This document shows, in pieces, positions 50,937 through 59,575 of a stretch of DNA of 64,000 nucleotides (within the stretch, counting starts at the first letter, position 1; each line of letters opens with the position of its first letter). The stretch is from the NCBI GenBank assembly GCA_003220265.1, contig QHRW01000109.1, forward strand, positions 1-64,000, given 5' to 3'. A program made the translations under genes and the position numbers. Origin of the DNA: Candidatus Rokuibacteriota bacterium (lineage in GTDB: Bacteria > Methylomirabilota > Methylomirabilia > Rokubacteriales > CSP1-6). The notes under the pieces are model-generated. The model saw nothing but the letters and a program-made list of their open reading frames with translations, did not search any database and had not been told where the DNA came from.

Positions 50937-51655
50937 CACCTGGCCCCGAGCCGTTTGGCGCATTCTCGCGACGGCTGGATGCCGAGCACCTGCGCGCGCG
51001 CGTGCGCCACGCCGCCGACTCCGTGACGCCGAGCCCGGTGGAAGATCCTGCCGAGCTGAGCCACGCCCTCGAAGCCGCCGACCCGCTCGGTGAAGGCAGT
51101 GATCACCGCTGGACGGTCGCGCTTCGGGAGCTCTTCCGCGTCTGGCCAGGCCGCGTCGCTGTCGCGGCGACGCTCGGCGCGGTGCTGGTCGTCGGAGTCG
51201 CCGTGGGGCGCGTCACCACCCGCAGTCCGGAGCCCGGCATCGTCGCGCACTTCGAGGGGGTCGCGACGCGCGCCGCGCAAGCGCCCCCTCTGCCCGCCTA
51301 TCGAGCGCGGCTCGACCCCGGCCTGGCGGTAGGGAAAGTGACGGCGCCGGCGTCGGAGAAAAAATTCCTGGACGCGATGGCGCAGTACGGCCAGCCGGAC
51401 TTCGCGCAGCGCGCTCTGCCCCTGCTGCGCGAGGCGGCCGCCGCGGATCCACGGAATGACGAGGCGCAGTTCTGGCTCGGCGTGGTCCTGCTGCGCGGCG
51501 GCCATGCCGCCGACGCCGTGGCTCCGCTGGAGGCGGCCGCCCGGCTCGCGCCCGCCGAGCGCACGTACAAGGGTTATCTCCTCTACGCGTATCTGCAGAC
51601 CGGAGCCGTGGAGCGCGCGCAGGCGTTGCAGCAGGAGTTGCTGAGGCCGCGATGA
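50933..51655 (+). CDS. Single-pass membrane protein with periplasmic TPR, candidate anti-sigma
   Basis: A 240-residue protein: a cytoplasmic N-terminal part of about 70 residues, one membrane helix (VAVAATLGAVLVVGVAVG, residues about 75-93), and a C-terminal tetratricopeptide region (residues about 145-235: ALPLLREAAAADPRNDEAQFW, GGHAADAVAPLEAAARLAP). GTG start overlaps the sigma stop (GTGA). Place and topology are those of a membrane anti-sigma factor, but no zinc-anti-sigma HxxxCxxC motif is seen, so sigma binding is inferred from context only. Confidence 0.7.
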   Translation: MTPGPEPFGAFSRRLDAEHLRARVRHAADSVTPSPVEDPAELSHALEAADPLGEGSDHRWTVALRELFRVWPGRVAVAATLGAVLVVGVAVGRVTTRSPEPGIVAHFEGVATRAAQAPPLPAYRARLDPGLAVGKVTAPASEKKFLDAMAQYGQPDFAQRALPLLREAAAADPRNDEAQFWLGVVLLRGGHAADAVAPLEAAARLAPAERTYKGYLLYAYLQTGAVERAQALQQELLRPR

Positions 51656-53310
51656 GCCGCGCGCGCGTCGCGGTGGTTGCCTCGCTGCTCCTGGTGGCGA
51701 TGGCAGTCATGGTCGCTGCGCAGCCACGCGAGCTACCCCTGGTCGAGGGGCGACGCGCCCTCAGCCTCCAGGGCGATCGATACGGCATCTTGCCGCTCGA
51801 CGAGGCGAGCGTCCAGCGAACGCGGGCCGTCTTCGACAAGGTGGTGCGCGCCGCGGGTCGGCGGCCCGGCCTCGTGCTCGACCTCAGCGTGCTCGACACG
51901 CCGCGGGTCGTGGGCCAGGCGCTGCCGGGCGGCCAGATCGTGATCTCGCGGGGCCTGCTCGATCTCACGGGCGGCGACGACAACGCGCTGGCGTTCGTCG
52001 TGGGCCACGAGCTCGCGCACCTGCTGCGCGAGCACCACGCTGCGCTGCCGCCGCGGCAGCCCCCCGATCTACCTATCGCCGCGGAACACGCGTCGGTCTA
52101 TCAAGAGAAGGAGCTCGAGGCCGATCGCCTCGGCGTGCTCTTCGCAGCCTTGGCCGGCTATCAGCCCACCGCGGCGATCCCGATCCTCCAGAAGATCGCC
52201 GCCGCTCTCAGGCCCGACGGGCTTCATCCGGCGGCCCGGGCCCGCGTCGATGCTGTCCGCGAGCAGCTCGCCGACGTGGCGGCGCACCTCGAAGTCTTTC
52301 ACCTCGGGCTCCTGCTGCTCGGCACCGGCCGCTATCTCGACGCTGCGCGGGTACTGGAGCAGTTCGTGGCCGTGTTCCCGGCTCGCGAGGTACTGTCGCT
52401 GGCCGGCGTGGCGTGGCACAAGGAGGCGCTGGCGCACGCGCTGCCCGGTCCCTTCCAGCACATGCTCGTGCTCGACGCCATGACCCGTGCGCTGCGGTTA
52501 CGCGGAGAGCAGGGATTCGGCTATCGTCCGCCACCGCCGGATCCCGCGTTCGTCCACGGCATGGATCGGGCGGTCACCCTCTACAAGCAGGCCGTCGACG
52601 CCGATCCCGGCTATGCCCCCGCGCTCAACAATCTGGCGACGGCGTACCTCGACCTCGACGAGATCGACCTCGCGAGCGCCTTCGTCAGGCGGGCGCTCAA
52701 GGCGGAGCCCAGGCTCGCCTCCGCATACAACAACCGCGGCATCATACGCGCGCTGTCCAGGGATCCGCGGCACGCAGAAGAGGACTGGGTACGCGCGCTC
52801 GACCTGGAACCTGGCCGCCCGGAGATTATCGAAAACCTGGCGCGTCTGCAGACCAGGTCCGAGGACGCCAAGGCCTGGCGCGCGAAATTACCGGCGCCCG
52901 ATCGCACCGTGCATGCCGTCCAGATGTTCGACGGCCTCGCCCCCGGCATGTCTCTCGAGCGTGTGCACGCCCGGCTGGGCGACCCGCGCTTCCGCACGCT
53001 CGCCGTGCCGCTCGGCAGCCGATCGGAGGACGACCTCACGCTGACCATCTCTCCCACCCAGGGGCTCCTCGCCGCCATTCGCGGGGACGTCGTCGAGGCC
53101 GTGGCGGCGTTCGGATCCGCCCGGGCGGCCACGCGCGAAGGGCTGGGCCCGGGCGATTCGCTGGTTCGGCTCGAGCGGCTGTACGGCCGCCCGGCCGCCG
53201 TCGAGGGCCTGCAAGCGCTGAACGTCTGGTTCTATCCCACGCGGGGGTTGGCGGTCTTCACCGTCCGGGACCGCGTCCTCGCGATCTGGGCCGGTCGCAC
53301 GGCCAGGTGA
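51652..53310 (+). CDS. Exported M48-type metalloprotease with TPR and BamE-like repeats
   Basis: A 552-residue protein with a Sec signal (VASLLLVAMAVMVAAQP). Zinc site His119-Glu-Leu-Ala-His123 and third ligand Glu in ELEADRLG (residues 154-161). TPR-like repeats cover about residues 285-400 (APALNNLATAYLDLDEIDLA, SAYNNRGIIRAL). The C terminus has two GMSLERVHARLGDP and GDSLVRLERLYGRP segments that resemble the small BamE/SmpA-type repeat. Probably a periplasmic protease linked to the sigma/CHAT module. ATG overlaps the upstream stop by 4 nt, GTG of the CHAT gene overlaps its own stop. Confidence 0.85.
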   Translation: MSRARVAVVASLLLVAMAVMVAAQPRELPLVEGRRALSLQGDRYGILPLDEASVQRTRAVFDKVVRAAGRRPGLVLDLSVLDTPRVVGQALPGGQIVISRGLLDLTGGDDNALAFVVGHELAHLLREHHAALPPRQPPDLPIAAEHASVYQEKELEADRLGVLFAALAGYQPTAAIPILQKIAAALRPDGLHPAARARVDAVREQLADVAAHLEVFHLGLLLLGTGRYLDAARVLEQFVAVFPAREVLSLAGVAWHKEALAHALPGPFQHMLVLDAMTRALRLRGEQGFGYRPPPPDPAFVHGMDRAVTLYKQAVDADPGYAPALNNLATAYLDLDEIDLASAFVRRALKAEPRLASAYNNRGIIRALSRDPRHAEEDWVRALDLEPGRPEIIENLARLQTRSEDAKAWRAKLPAPDRTVHAVQMFDGLAPGMSLERVHARLGDPRFRTLAVPLGSRSEDDLTLTISPTQGLLAAIRGDVVEAVAAFGSARAATREGLGPGDSLVRLERLYGRPAAVEGLQALNVWFYPTRGLAVFTVRDRVLAIWAGRTAR

Positions 53311-55637
53311 AGGCGCCGCTCTCTCTCCTCGTCGGCAGCATCCTCATCACCGCCGGCTGCACGTATGGCGTGGTCGAGCGCCTCGCGCCGGCGGAAGTGG
53401 CGCTCATGCGCGGGCGATACTCCGAGGCCCTCAGCCTCGCCGAGGAAGGCCGCACGCATCCCACGACCTCGCTGACGGGCCGCCTGGCCATCCGCTGCGA
53501 GTCGCACGCGCGGCTCAAGGAGTACACGAAGCTCTTCGCCTGCCTCGATCGCCTCCAGGCGCGGGTCGCCAAGGGCGACGAGGACGCCTGGACGTGGACC
53601 TTCGACCGGTGGGGCGTGCCGCAGATCTGGGGCTGGCGCAAGCGCGACATGTCGGCCATGCCACACCTGCTCCGCGCGGAAGCCTTCATCGAGCTCGGAC
53701 GCTACGAGGCGGCCGTCGGCGAAGCGGCCCGGGCGTCGAGGATCGCGCACGACCGCGACCTGCAGGTGGGCTTCCACGTTCACGCACTCAGCCTGCTCGC
53801 CCTGGCCCACGCGCTGCGGGGTGATCGCGCGGCCGCTCTCCGCACCGCCGCCGAGCTCGAGGCGCTGTCGACCACCTTCCTGCAGAACCAGAAGCTCACG
53901 GGCCTGGCGCGGACGTACATGGCGCTCGGGCAGTACGACAAGAGCCTGGCCACCGTGCGAAAGATCGGCGCCGAGCACTTCCAGTCCTTCGTGGACTGGA
54001 TCACGACGGCGGCGGTCCGCGGCCAGAGCGTCTTCGTGTGGTCGACGCTGCCCAAGGAGTTCGTCCTCGCCAAGAGCCTGCACGAGACCGGCGACGTGCG
54101 TCAGGCGCGCGAGATCTACGACCGGCTCCTGGGCAATCCGGCCAGCGCCGACATCGGCGACATCCACTGGGCGCTGCTGTTCGACCGGGGGCGGATCGCG
54201 GAGGCCGAGGGCGAGGCGGCGACCGCTCGGGACCTCTATGCGAAGGCGGTCGAGGTGATCGAGCGCCAGCGCTCCTCCATCAACACGGCGGCGAGCAAGA
54301 TCGGCTACGTCGCCGACAAGCAGGCGGTGTACGGGCGCTTGATCGCGCGACTGATCGCCGACGGCGCCTGGGCCCGCGCCTTCGAATACGTCGAGCGCGC
54401 CCGCTCGCGCGCCCTGGTCGATCTGCTGGCGGCGAAGCAGAATTTCGCCGCGGGCGGCGAGCGCAGCGAGGAGATCCGATCGACGCTGGCGGAGCTGGAC
54501 ATGATCGAGGCCGCCGGCCGGGCCGAGGGCTCGACGCCGCCGTCGGAGCACGCGGGCCGGCGCAGCATGGCGCTGGTCTCGCTGCACGACAAGGTCAAGG
54601 AGTTCGGGCCCGAGCTGACCTCGCTGGTGACCGTGACGGCCGTCCAGGCCGGCGAGATCCAGCGCCAGCTCGGGGCCGAGGAGGTGCTGCTGGAGTACTA
54701 CGTCCACGACGCCGGCCTGTACGCGTTCGTCGTCACCCGTGAGCGTCTCGACATCGTCAAGCTCGACGGGAACGGTCTGCTCGACGACGTCGCGGCGTTC
54801 CGCACCACGCTCGAGGACCCGCGCTCGTCCGACGTCGGCCCCCACGCCCGCAAGCTGTTCGATCGGCTCGTGCGGCCAATCACGGGACTCTTGACGGGAT
54901 CACGCGTGACCGTCGTCCCCTACGGGGTCCTCCACTACCTTCCCTTCAATGCGTTGAGCGGCAGCGACGGCTACCTGATCGAGCGCTACAGCGTGCGCTA
55001 CCTGCCGAGCGCGAGCGTGCTCGGCTATCTGGCGGCGCGCGCGGCCGCACCGACCAAGGCGCTGCTGGCCCTCGGCGATCCCGAGCTGGCCGGACACCGG
55101 CTGCCGGATGCCGCGCGCGAGGCGCGCGCGGTGGCCGCGCGCTTCCCGGTTGCCACGGTGCTGGTCGGCAGCGAGGCCACGGAGGCGGCGTTCCGGAGCC
55201 TGGCGCCGCGCCACAGCCACCTGCACGTGGCGGCCCACAGCCGCTTCGACTCGAGAGCGCCGCTGACGTCGGGGCTGCTGCTCGCACGGGACGAGCAGCA
55301 CGACGGCGTGCTGACGGTGGACGAGATCTTCTCGCTTCGTCTCGACGCGGACCTGGTCACGTTGAGTGCGTGCGAGACCGGACTCGGAACGCTGAACCCC
55401 GGCGACGACGTCATCGGCCTCACCCGGGGCCTGCTCTACGCGGGCGCCCGGGCCGTGGTGGCGAGCCTGTGGAAGGTGGACGACGAAGCCACCCTCGAGC
55501 TGATGACCGAGTTCTACGATCGGCTCGCCGCGGCCGATGCCATCGAGGCCCTGCGCGCGGCCCAGCTGGCGATCTTCCGGCAGCACAGTCACCCGTTCTA
55601 CTGGGCCGCCTTCCAGCTCACCGGCCATCCGCGATGA
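53307..55637 (+). CDS. TPR-CHAT caspase-like protease, predicted lipoprotein
   Basis: A 776-residue protein. Lipoprotein signal (LVGSILITAGC, Cys18) directs it to the cell envelope. TPR-like helices fill about residues 30-400 (MRGRYSEALSLAEEGR, EAFIELGRYEAAVGEAARAS). The C-terminal CHAT domain has the catalytic His644 (VAAHSRFD) and Cys689 (LSACETGLG), followed by GLTRGLLYAGARAVVASLWKV. It should be an active cysteine endopeptidase. GTG start overlaps the M48 gene stop. Last gene of the sigma operon; the arrangement suggests signal-dependent proteolysis of a membrane regulator. Confidence 0.88.
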   Translation: MKAPLSLLVGSILITAGCTYGVVERLAPAEVALMRGRYSEALSLAEEGRTHPTTSLTGRLAIRCESHARLKEYTKLFACLDRLQARVAKGDEDAWTWTFDRWGVPQIWGWRKRDMSAMPHLLRAEAFIELGRYEAAVGEAARASRIAHDRDLQVGFHVHALSLLALAHALRGDRAAALRTAAELEALSTTFLQNQKLTGLARTYMALGQYDKSLATVRKIGAEHFQSFVDWITTAAVRGQSVFVWSTLPKEFVLAKSLHETGDVRQAREIYDRLLGNPASADIGDIHWALLFDRGRIAEAEGEAATARDLYAKAVEVIERQRSSINTAASKIGYVADKQAVYGRLIARLIADGAWARAFEYVERARSRALVDLLAAKQNFAAGGERSEEIRSTLAELDMIEAAGRAEGSTPPSEHAGRRSMALVSLHDKVKEFGPELTSLVTVTAVQAGEIQRQLGAEEVLLEYYVHDAGLYAFVVTRERLDIVKLDGNGLLDDVAAFRTTLEDPRSSDVGPHARKLFDRLVRPITGLLTGSRVTVVPYGVLHYLPFNALSGSDGYLIERYSVRYLPSASVLGYLAARAAAPTKALLALGDPELAGHRLPDAAREARAVAARFPVATVLVGSEATEAAFRSLAPRHSHLHVAAHSRFDSRAPLTSGLLLARDEQHDGVLTVDEIFSLRLDADLVTLSACETGLGTLNPGDDVIGLTRGLLYAGARAVVASLWKVDDEATLELMTEFYDRLAAADAIEALRAAQLAIFRQHSHPFYWAAFQLTGHPR

Positions 55638-55710
55638 GCCCGCGCGTAAGGCGGCGCTGCGTCGCCCGTCGTATTGTGCGGGCCCATGACCGCACCAGGA
55701 GGGTTTGACG

Positions 55711-56088
55711 ATGAGCCGTCGTGTGGAACGCCTTGCGCTCGTGATCGGATGCGCCGTGCTGGCGGGTGCCTGCAGTCCGTTCGTGGAGGTCCTGCGGCTC
55801 GACGACGACGTGCGGGCGCGGGCCCGCGCCGAGGTGAAGCAGTACTCCGAGCTGCCGGCCAGCTACACCGCGATCAAGGATCTCGAGGCGACGTCGTGCC
55901 AGTTCGGCCTGTCGCATCCCAAGGCCACCAACCAGGACGCCATCGACCAGCTCCACTTCAAGGCCTCGCGCCTGGGAGCCAACGGCCTCGCCAACGTGTT
56001 CTGCGACACCCCGGGCACGTTCGATCTGGGCAAGAACTGCTGGACGTCGATCAAGTGCCGGGGCACCGCGATCAAGGTGGCGCCGTGA
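55711..56088 (+). CDS. RcsF-like lipoprotein
   Basis: A 125-residue lipoprotein (GCAVLAGAC). Mature part: TSCQFGL, then AIDQLHFKASRLGANGLANVFCD, then NCWTSIKCRGTAI. The four Cys and the 'A.KLGANG...C' helix-strand pattern match RcsF, the outer-membrane sensor of envelope stress that in enteric bacteria signals through IgaA. No RcsBCD gene is near, so the sensing role is inference. AGGAGGG 7 nt before the ATG. Overlaps the next lipoprotein gene (GTGA). Confidence 0.75.
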   Translation: MSRRVERLALVIGCAVLAGACSPFVEVLRLDDDVRARARAEVKQYSELPASYTAIKDLEATSCQFGLSHPKATNQDAIDQLHFKASRLGANGLANVFCDTPGTFDLGKNCWTSIKCRGTAIKVAP

Positions 56089-56345
56089 AGGCCGTCCTTC
56101 TCGCGGTGGCCCTGCTCGGGCTCGCCGGCTGCGCGCGCTACTACTGGACGAAGCCCGGCGCCACGCCGGAACAGTTCAGCCGCGACAGCCTGGAGTGCGC
56201 ACGCGAGGCCAGCCCGACGGAAAGCATGCGCCAGCAGGGCATCGTCCAGGTCGAGGCCTATCGCGCCTGCCTCACGTCACGCGGTTACACGCGGGACAAG
56301 CAACTGGAGCCGGTCCCGCCCGGCTCCTACCGCGGGATCGAATGA
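56085..56345 (+). CDS. Small lipoprotein with C-terminal RGY motif
   Basis: An 86-residue predicted lipoprotein (AVALLGLAGC) with two more Cys in LECAREAS and RACLTSRGY. The ACLxxRGY ending is shared with two other lipoproteins of the window. GTG start overlaps the RcsF-like gene stop. Function unknown. Confidence 0.65.
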   Translation: MKAVLLAVALLGLAGCARYYWTKPGATPEQFSRDSLECAREASPTESMRQQGIVQVEAYRACLTSRGYTRDKQLEPVPPGSYRGIE

Positions 56346-56349
56346 ACGT

Positions 56350-56814
56350 TCAGCGGTAGCCGCGCTCCATCATGCAGTCGGCGAACACCTTTGCGAAGAT
56401 GTCCGTCCCTTCCTGCCGCGTACCCTCGGCCCGCACGAGGCCAACCAGCGTGCCGACGACGAGACCCAGCGCCGCCGCGCTTCCGATGATGAGCAGATCC
56501 GTCGTGGCGTTGGGCCCGACCGACCCTTGCAGCTGCCCCCGCCGCGCTCCCACGGCGATCCCGCCGACGACGGAGCCGATCGCCACGCCGAGCCCCTGCA
56601 CCAGCAGCATCTCGCGCAACGGCTCCAGGCGCGACGGCGCCCTCCCGCGCGCATAGGCCTCGCACTCGGCGCGATCGCGCTCGCGCTCGGCCGCCGACTG
56701 CATTCGCAGCGGCGTCATCGACGGCGCCGTCGCCGGCCCGCACCCCGTGATCGCCATGGCGACGACCATCACGACCGCTATCCGATGCCCGTGCCGCGCC
56801 ACGCGGGTTACCAT
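56350..56814 (-). CDS. Lipoprotein with glycine-rich membrane hairpin and RGY motif
   Basis: A 154-residue predicted lipoprotein (VVAMAITGC). Two glycine-rich hydrophobic segments (LGVAIGSVVGGIAVGA and AAALGLVVGTLVGLV) form a glycine-zipper type hairpin. Cys in AECEAYARG and DCMMERGY pair as in other RGY lipoproteins. Start may be ATG 56814 or GTG 56841. Converges on the small lipoprotein gene, 4 nt apart. Confidence 0.65.
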   Translation of the reverse strand: MVTRVARHGHRIAVVMVVAMAITGCGPATAPSMTPLRMQSAAERERDRAECEAYARGRAPSRLEPLREMLLVQGLGVAIGSVVGGIAVGARRGQLQGSVGPNATTDLLIIGSAAALGLVVGTLVGLVRAEGTRQEGTDIFAKVFADCMMERGYR

Positions 56815-56857
56815 CGCCCGAAGAGGACGCCGGACGGCCACCGGCCTTACGCGCGGA

Positions 56858-57000
56858 TCACATCATGGTCGAGACCTGGATGAACCCGCCGTCGACGCTT
56901 CCGTTGAAGTAGAGGTACTCCGTTCTGCTCAGGGGGACGACCACAGGAGCGGAGCCGAGCACACGGCGGCGATGGCAATGCGAACGAATGGATTTCGCAT
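56858..57000 (-). pseudogene. Possible broken tiny exported-peptide gene
   Basis: AAGGGG precedes an ATG at 57000 with a signal-like start (MRNPFVRIAIAAVCSAPLLW). This frame stops after 23 codons, but a shifted frame continues through EYLYFNGSVDGGFIQVS to a stop at 56858. A one-base error or a natural frameshift could join the two into an exported peptide of roughly 45 residues. Codon bias in the first half is weak, so this may be chance. Confidence 0.25.
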
Positions 57001-57017
57001 GGGTGTTCCCCTTCCCC

Positions 57018-58628
57018 TCAGGGCCACTCGGCCCGGGCGCGCTCGCGCAGCTTGACCTTCTGCACCTTGCCGGTGCTGGTCATCGGAAGCTCGTCGACGA
57101 AGGCGACATGACGCGGAATCTTGAAGCTCGCCACGCGCCCGCGGCAGTGCTCGATGACGTCGCGCTCGGCCAGCACGCAGCCCGGGGCAAGCTGAACGAA
57201 CGCCACGGCGATCTCCGACAGCCGCGTGTCGGGTAATCCCACGACCGCCGCCACGGCGATGGCGGGGTGACTCATCAGGAACGCCTCGACCTCCATGGGA
57301 TCGACGTTCTCACCGCCGATCTTGAGCATGTCCTTGTAGCGCCCCACGAAGCGCATGTGGCCGTCGGGGCGCATGACCGCCATGTCACCGGTGTGGAACC
57401 ACCCGTCGGCGTCGATGACCCGCGCCGTCTCCTCCGGCTTCTTGTAGTAGCCCCGCGTCACCATGTAGCCGCGCACGAGGAGCTCGCCGGGCACTGATTC
57501 CGGCTGGTCGGCGCCCGTCTCGGGATCGACGATGCGCACCTCGTAGCCGGCGCCCGGGTAGCCGTTGGCCTCCACGCACTGCTCCTCCGTCGAGTCGAGG
57601 AAGGAGAAGGTCACGCCGATGCCGACCTCGCTCATGCCGAAACCGGTCATGAGATTGCCGAACGTCTGCCGGGCGCGGCGCGCGATCGGGATGGAGCTCG
57701 ACATCCCCGTCCCGCAAATCCCGGTGCGCACGCTGGAGACGTCGCGCTGCTTCCGCTCCTGGGCATCGAGGAGCGCTTGATAGTGCGTGTCGAACCCGTG
57801 GATGATCGTCGCCCTCTCGCTCGCGATGAGCTCGATGCACTGGTCGGGATGGAACGTCTCGGTGAGCACCTCGCGGGCGCCCCGGATCATCGACATGATC
57901 GGTCCCTCGATGAAGCCGAAGGCGTGGAAGAGCGGCAGATACATGAGGATCACGTCGTTGACGGTGATGCCCATGCGGTCGCCGTGATCCCACGTGTTCC
58001 GGATCAGGCGGTGGTTGTGCACGGCGCCCTTGGGGAACCCGGTGGTCCCCGACGTGTAGAACATGAAGGCGTCCTGCTCGGGATCGACCTGGTCCGCGCG
58101 CTCCCGGAGGGCCTCGTCACCCACGCGCCGGCCGCGCTCCAGCATCCCGTTCCAATCGACGGTGTCGGTGCGGGCTCGGTCCGTGAGCGCGATGACGTGA
58201 CGCAGGCAGGGAAAGCGCGGGTCGGGACGCGCGCCCAGCGCCGGCACGACGTCGCGCAGCATGGTCAGGTAGTCGATCGGCCCCGAGCGCTCGGCCAGGA
58301 TCACCGCCGCCGCGTCCGACTGGCCGAGGACGTACGCCATGTCGTCGGTGCGGAAGCGCGTGTTCACCGGAACGAGGACGGCGCCGATCTTCATGACGGC
58401 GAACATGACGTCGATCCACTCGGGGCGATTCACCATCCAGAGAGCGACCTTGTCGCCCGGCGCGATGCCGAGCTCGAGGAGGCCCTTGGCAACCCGATCG
58501 ACGCGCGCGTGGATTTCGTCGAACGTCCAGCGCCGTCCCTGGAAGGCGAGCGCCTCGCGCGAGCCCCAGCGCTCGGCCGCGCGCTGGGGCAGCCGCCCCA
58601 GTGTCTGCGTGTCGTACCGGTCGGCCAT
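57018..58628 (-). CDS. AMP-binding acyl-CoA ligase
   Basis: A 536-residue ANL-family ligase. P-loop-like YTSGTTGFPKGAVH, A5 region GFGMSEVGIG, A7 TGDMAV, A8 GRYKDMLKIGGENV and the catalytic Lys near the end (STGKVQK) are complete. It activates a fatty or aromatic acid as acyl-AMP and forms the CoA thioester. Substrate is not clear; the layout fits medium or long-chain FadD-like and cyclohexanecarboxylate-CoA ligases. ATG at 58628 follows GGAGG. Confidence 0.92.
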   Translation of the reverse strand: MADRYDTQTLGRLPQRAAERWGSREALAFQGRRWTFDEIHARVDRVAKGLLELGIAPGDKVALWMVNRPEWIDVMFAVMKIGAVLVPVNTRFRTDDMAYVLGQSDAAAVILAERSGPIDYLTMLRDVVPALGARPDPRFPCLRHVIALTDRARTDTVDWNGMLERGRRVGDEALRERADQVDPEQDAFMFYTSGTTGFPKGAVHNHRLIRNTWDHGDRMGITVNDVILMYLPLFHAFGFIEGPIMSMIRGAREVLTETFHPDQCIELIASERATIIHGFDTHYQALLDAQERKQRDVSSVRTGICGTGMSSSIPIARRARQTFGNLMTGFGMSEVGIGVTFSFLDSTEEQCVEANGYPGAGYEVRIVDPETGADQPESVPGELLVRGYMVTRGYYKKPEETARVIDADGWFHTGDMAVMRPDGHMRFVGRYKDMLKIGGENVDPMEVEAFLMSHPAIAVAAVVGLPDTRLSEIAVAFVQLAPGCVLAERDVIEHCRGRVASFKIPRHVAFVDELPMTSTGKVQKVKLRERARAEWP

Positions 58629-58719
58629 CGCAACCTCCGGGGGCCGGTGCCCGGGGCCGATCATAGTCCAAGGCGAGGTCGTCCGCAGTCAGACGTGCAA
58701 TAGTGTCCGTCGGTGCCGC

Positions 58720-59457
58720 GTGACACTCCCTCACGACGTGCTGCTGCTCGTGCCGCTCGTGATCTTCGTCGGGTACCTCGTGTTCGGCATCACGGGATTT
58801 GGCGCCTCGCCCATCACGATTCCCGTGCTCGTCCACCTCCTTCCCGTGCCGTTCGTGCTCCCGCTGGCCGCGCTCCTCGATCTCGGCTCGGCGCTCGCGC
58901 TCGGCTTCCACACGCGCCGTCAGGCCGACTCCCGCGAGCTCGTGACGCTCGTGCCCTTCACGCTTCTCGGACTCACGCTGGGCGTCACGCTGCTCCTGCG
59001 GCTGCCGCGCGACACCACCCTCCTGGCCCTGGGCGTGTTCGTGTGCGTGTACGCGGTCAACCTGATGCTCCGTCGCGACACGCGACGACGATTGAGCCGG
59101 CTGTGGGCGGTGCCCGCCGGCGTTGTGGGCGGCCTCGTGGGAGCGTTGTTCGGCATGGGCGGTCCGCCCTATGTGATGTACCTCGCCGGCCGCATTGCGG
59201 AGCCGGATGCGCAGCGCGCCACCATCTCGCAGATGGTGATCCTCAACGTGGGATTGCGCGTTGTCGCCTTCGCGTTCGCCGGACTCCTCGTCTCCTCCAC
59301 GCTCTGGCTCGCGGTCGCGACCTTGCTCCCCGTGGCCTGGGCGGGGGTGTGGGTGGGTCATCGCGCCCACCTTCGTCTGGCGTCCGCCACCGCCGCGCGG
59401 ATCATCGCCGCCGCGCTGTTCGTGGCCGGCGCCGCGCTGGTGGCGCGGACGCTCTAG
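58720..59457 (+). CDS. TauE/SafE family membrane protein
   Basis: A 245-residue polytopic protein (about eight helices). GFGASPITIPVL near the N terminus and VGALFGMGGPPYVMYLAG in the second half are the paired family repeats. TauE/SafE proteins move sulfur anions or organosulfonates; direction and substrate unknown. GTG at 58720 is the likely start; it is divergent from the CoA ligase. Confidence 0.87.
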   Translation: MTLPHDVLLLVPLVIFVGYLVFGITGFGASPITIPVLVHLLPVPFVLPLAALLDLGSALALGFHTRRQADSRELVTLVPFTLLGLTLGVTLLLRLPRDTTLLALGVFVCVYAVNLMLRRDTRRRLSRLWAVPAGVVGGLVGALFGMGGPPYVMYLAGRIAEPDAQRATISQMVILNVGLRVVAFAFAGLLVSSTLWLAVATLLPVAWAGVWVGHRAHLRLASATAARIIAAALFVAGAALVARTL

Positions 59458-59466
59458 TTATCTATT

Positions 59467-59485
59467 GGGCTGAACAAACGAGCCC
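59467..59485 (+). terminator. Weak stem-loop after the TauE-like gene
   Basis: A 5-bp inverted repeat GGGCT/AGCCC with an 8-nt loop starts 9 nt after the stop codon, without a T-run. It could act as a weak terminator before the next gene; low confidence. Confidence 0.25.
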
Positions 59486-59575
59486 CTGATGCCGCATCGG
59501 TCCGATCCTTTGGGCTAGTGATGACGATGCGCCATTCCCCTACCCTCGCCTTCTGGATTACTCTCACGGGCGTCG

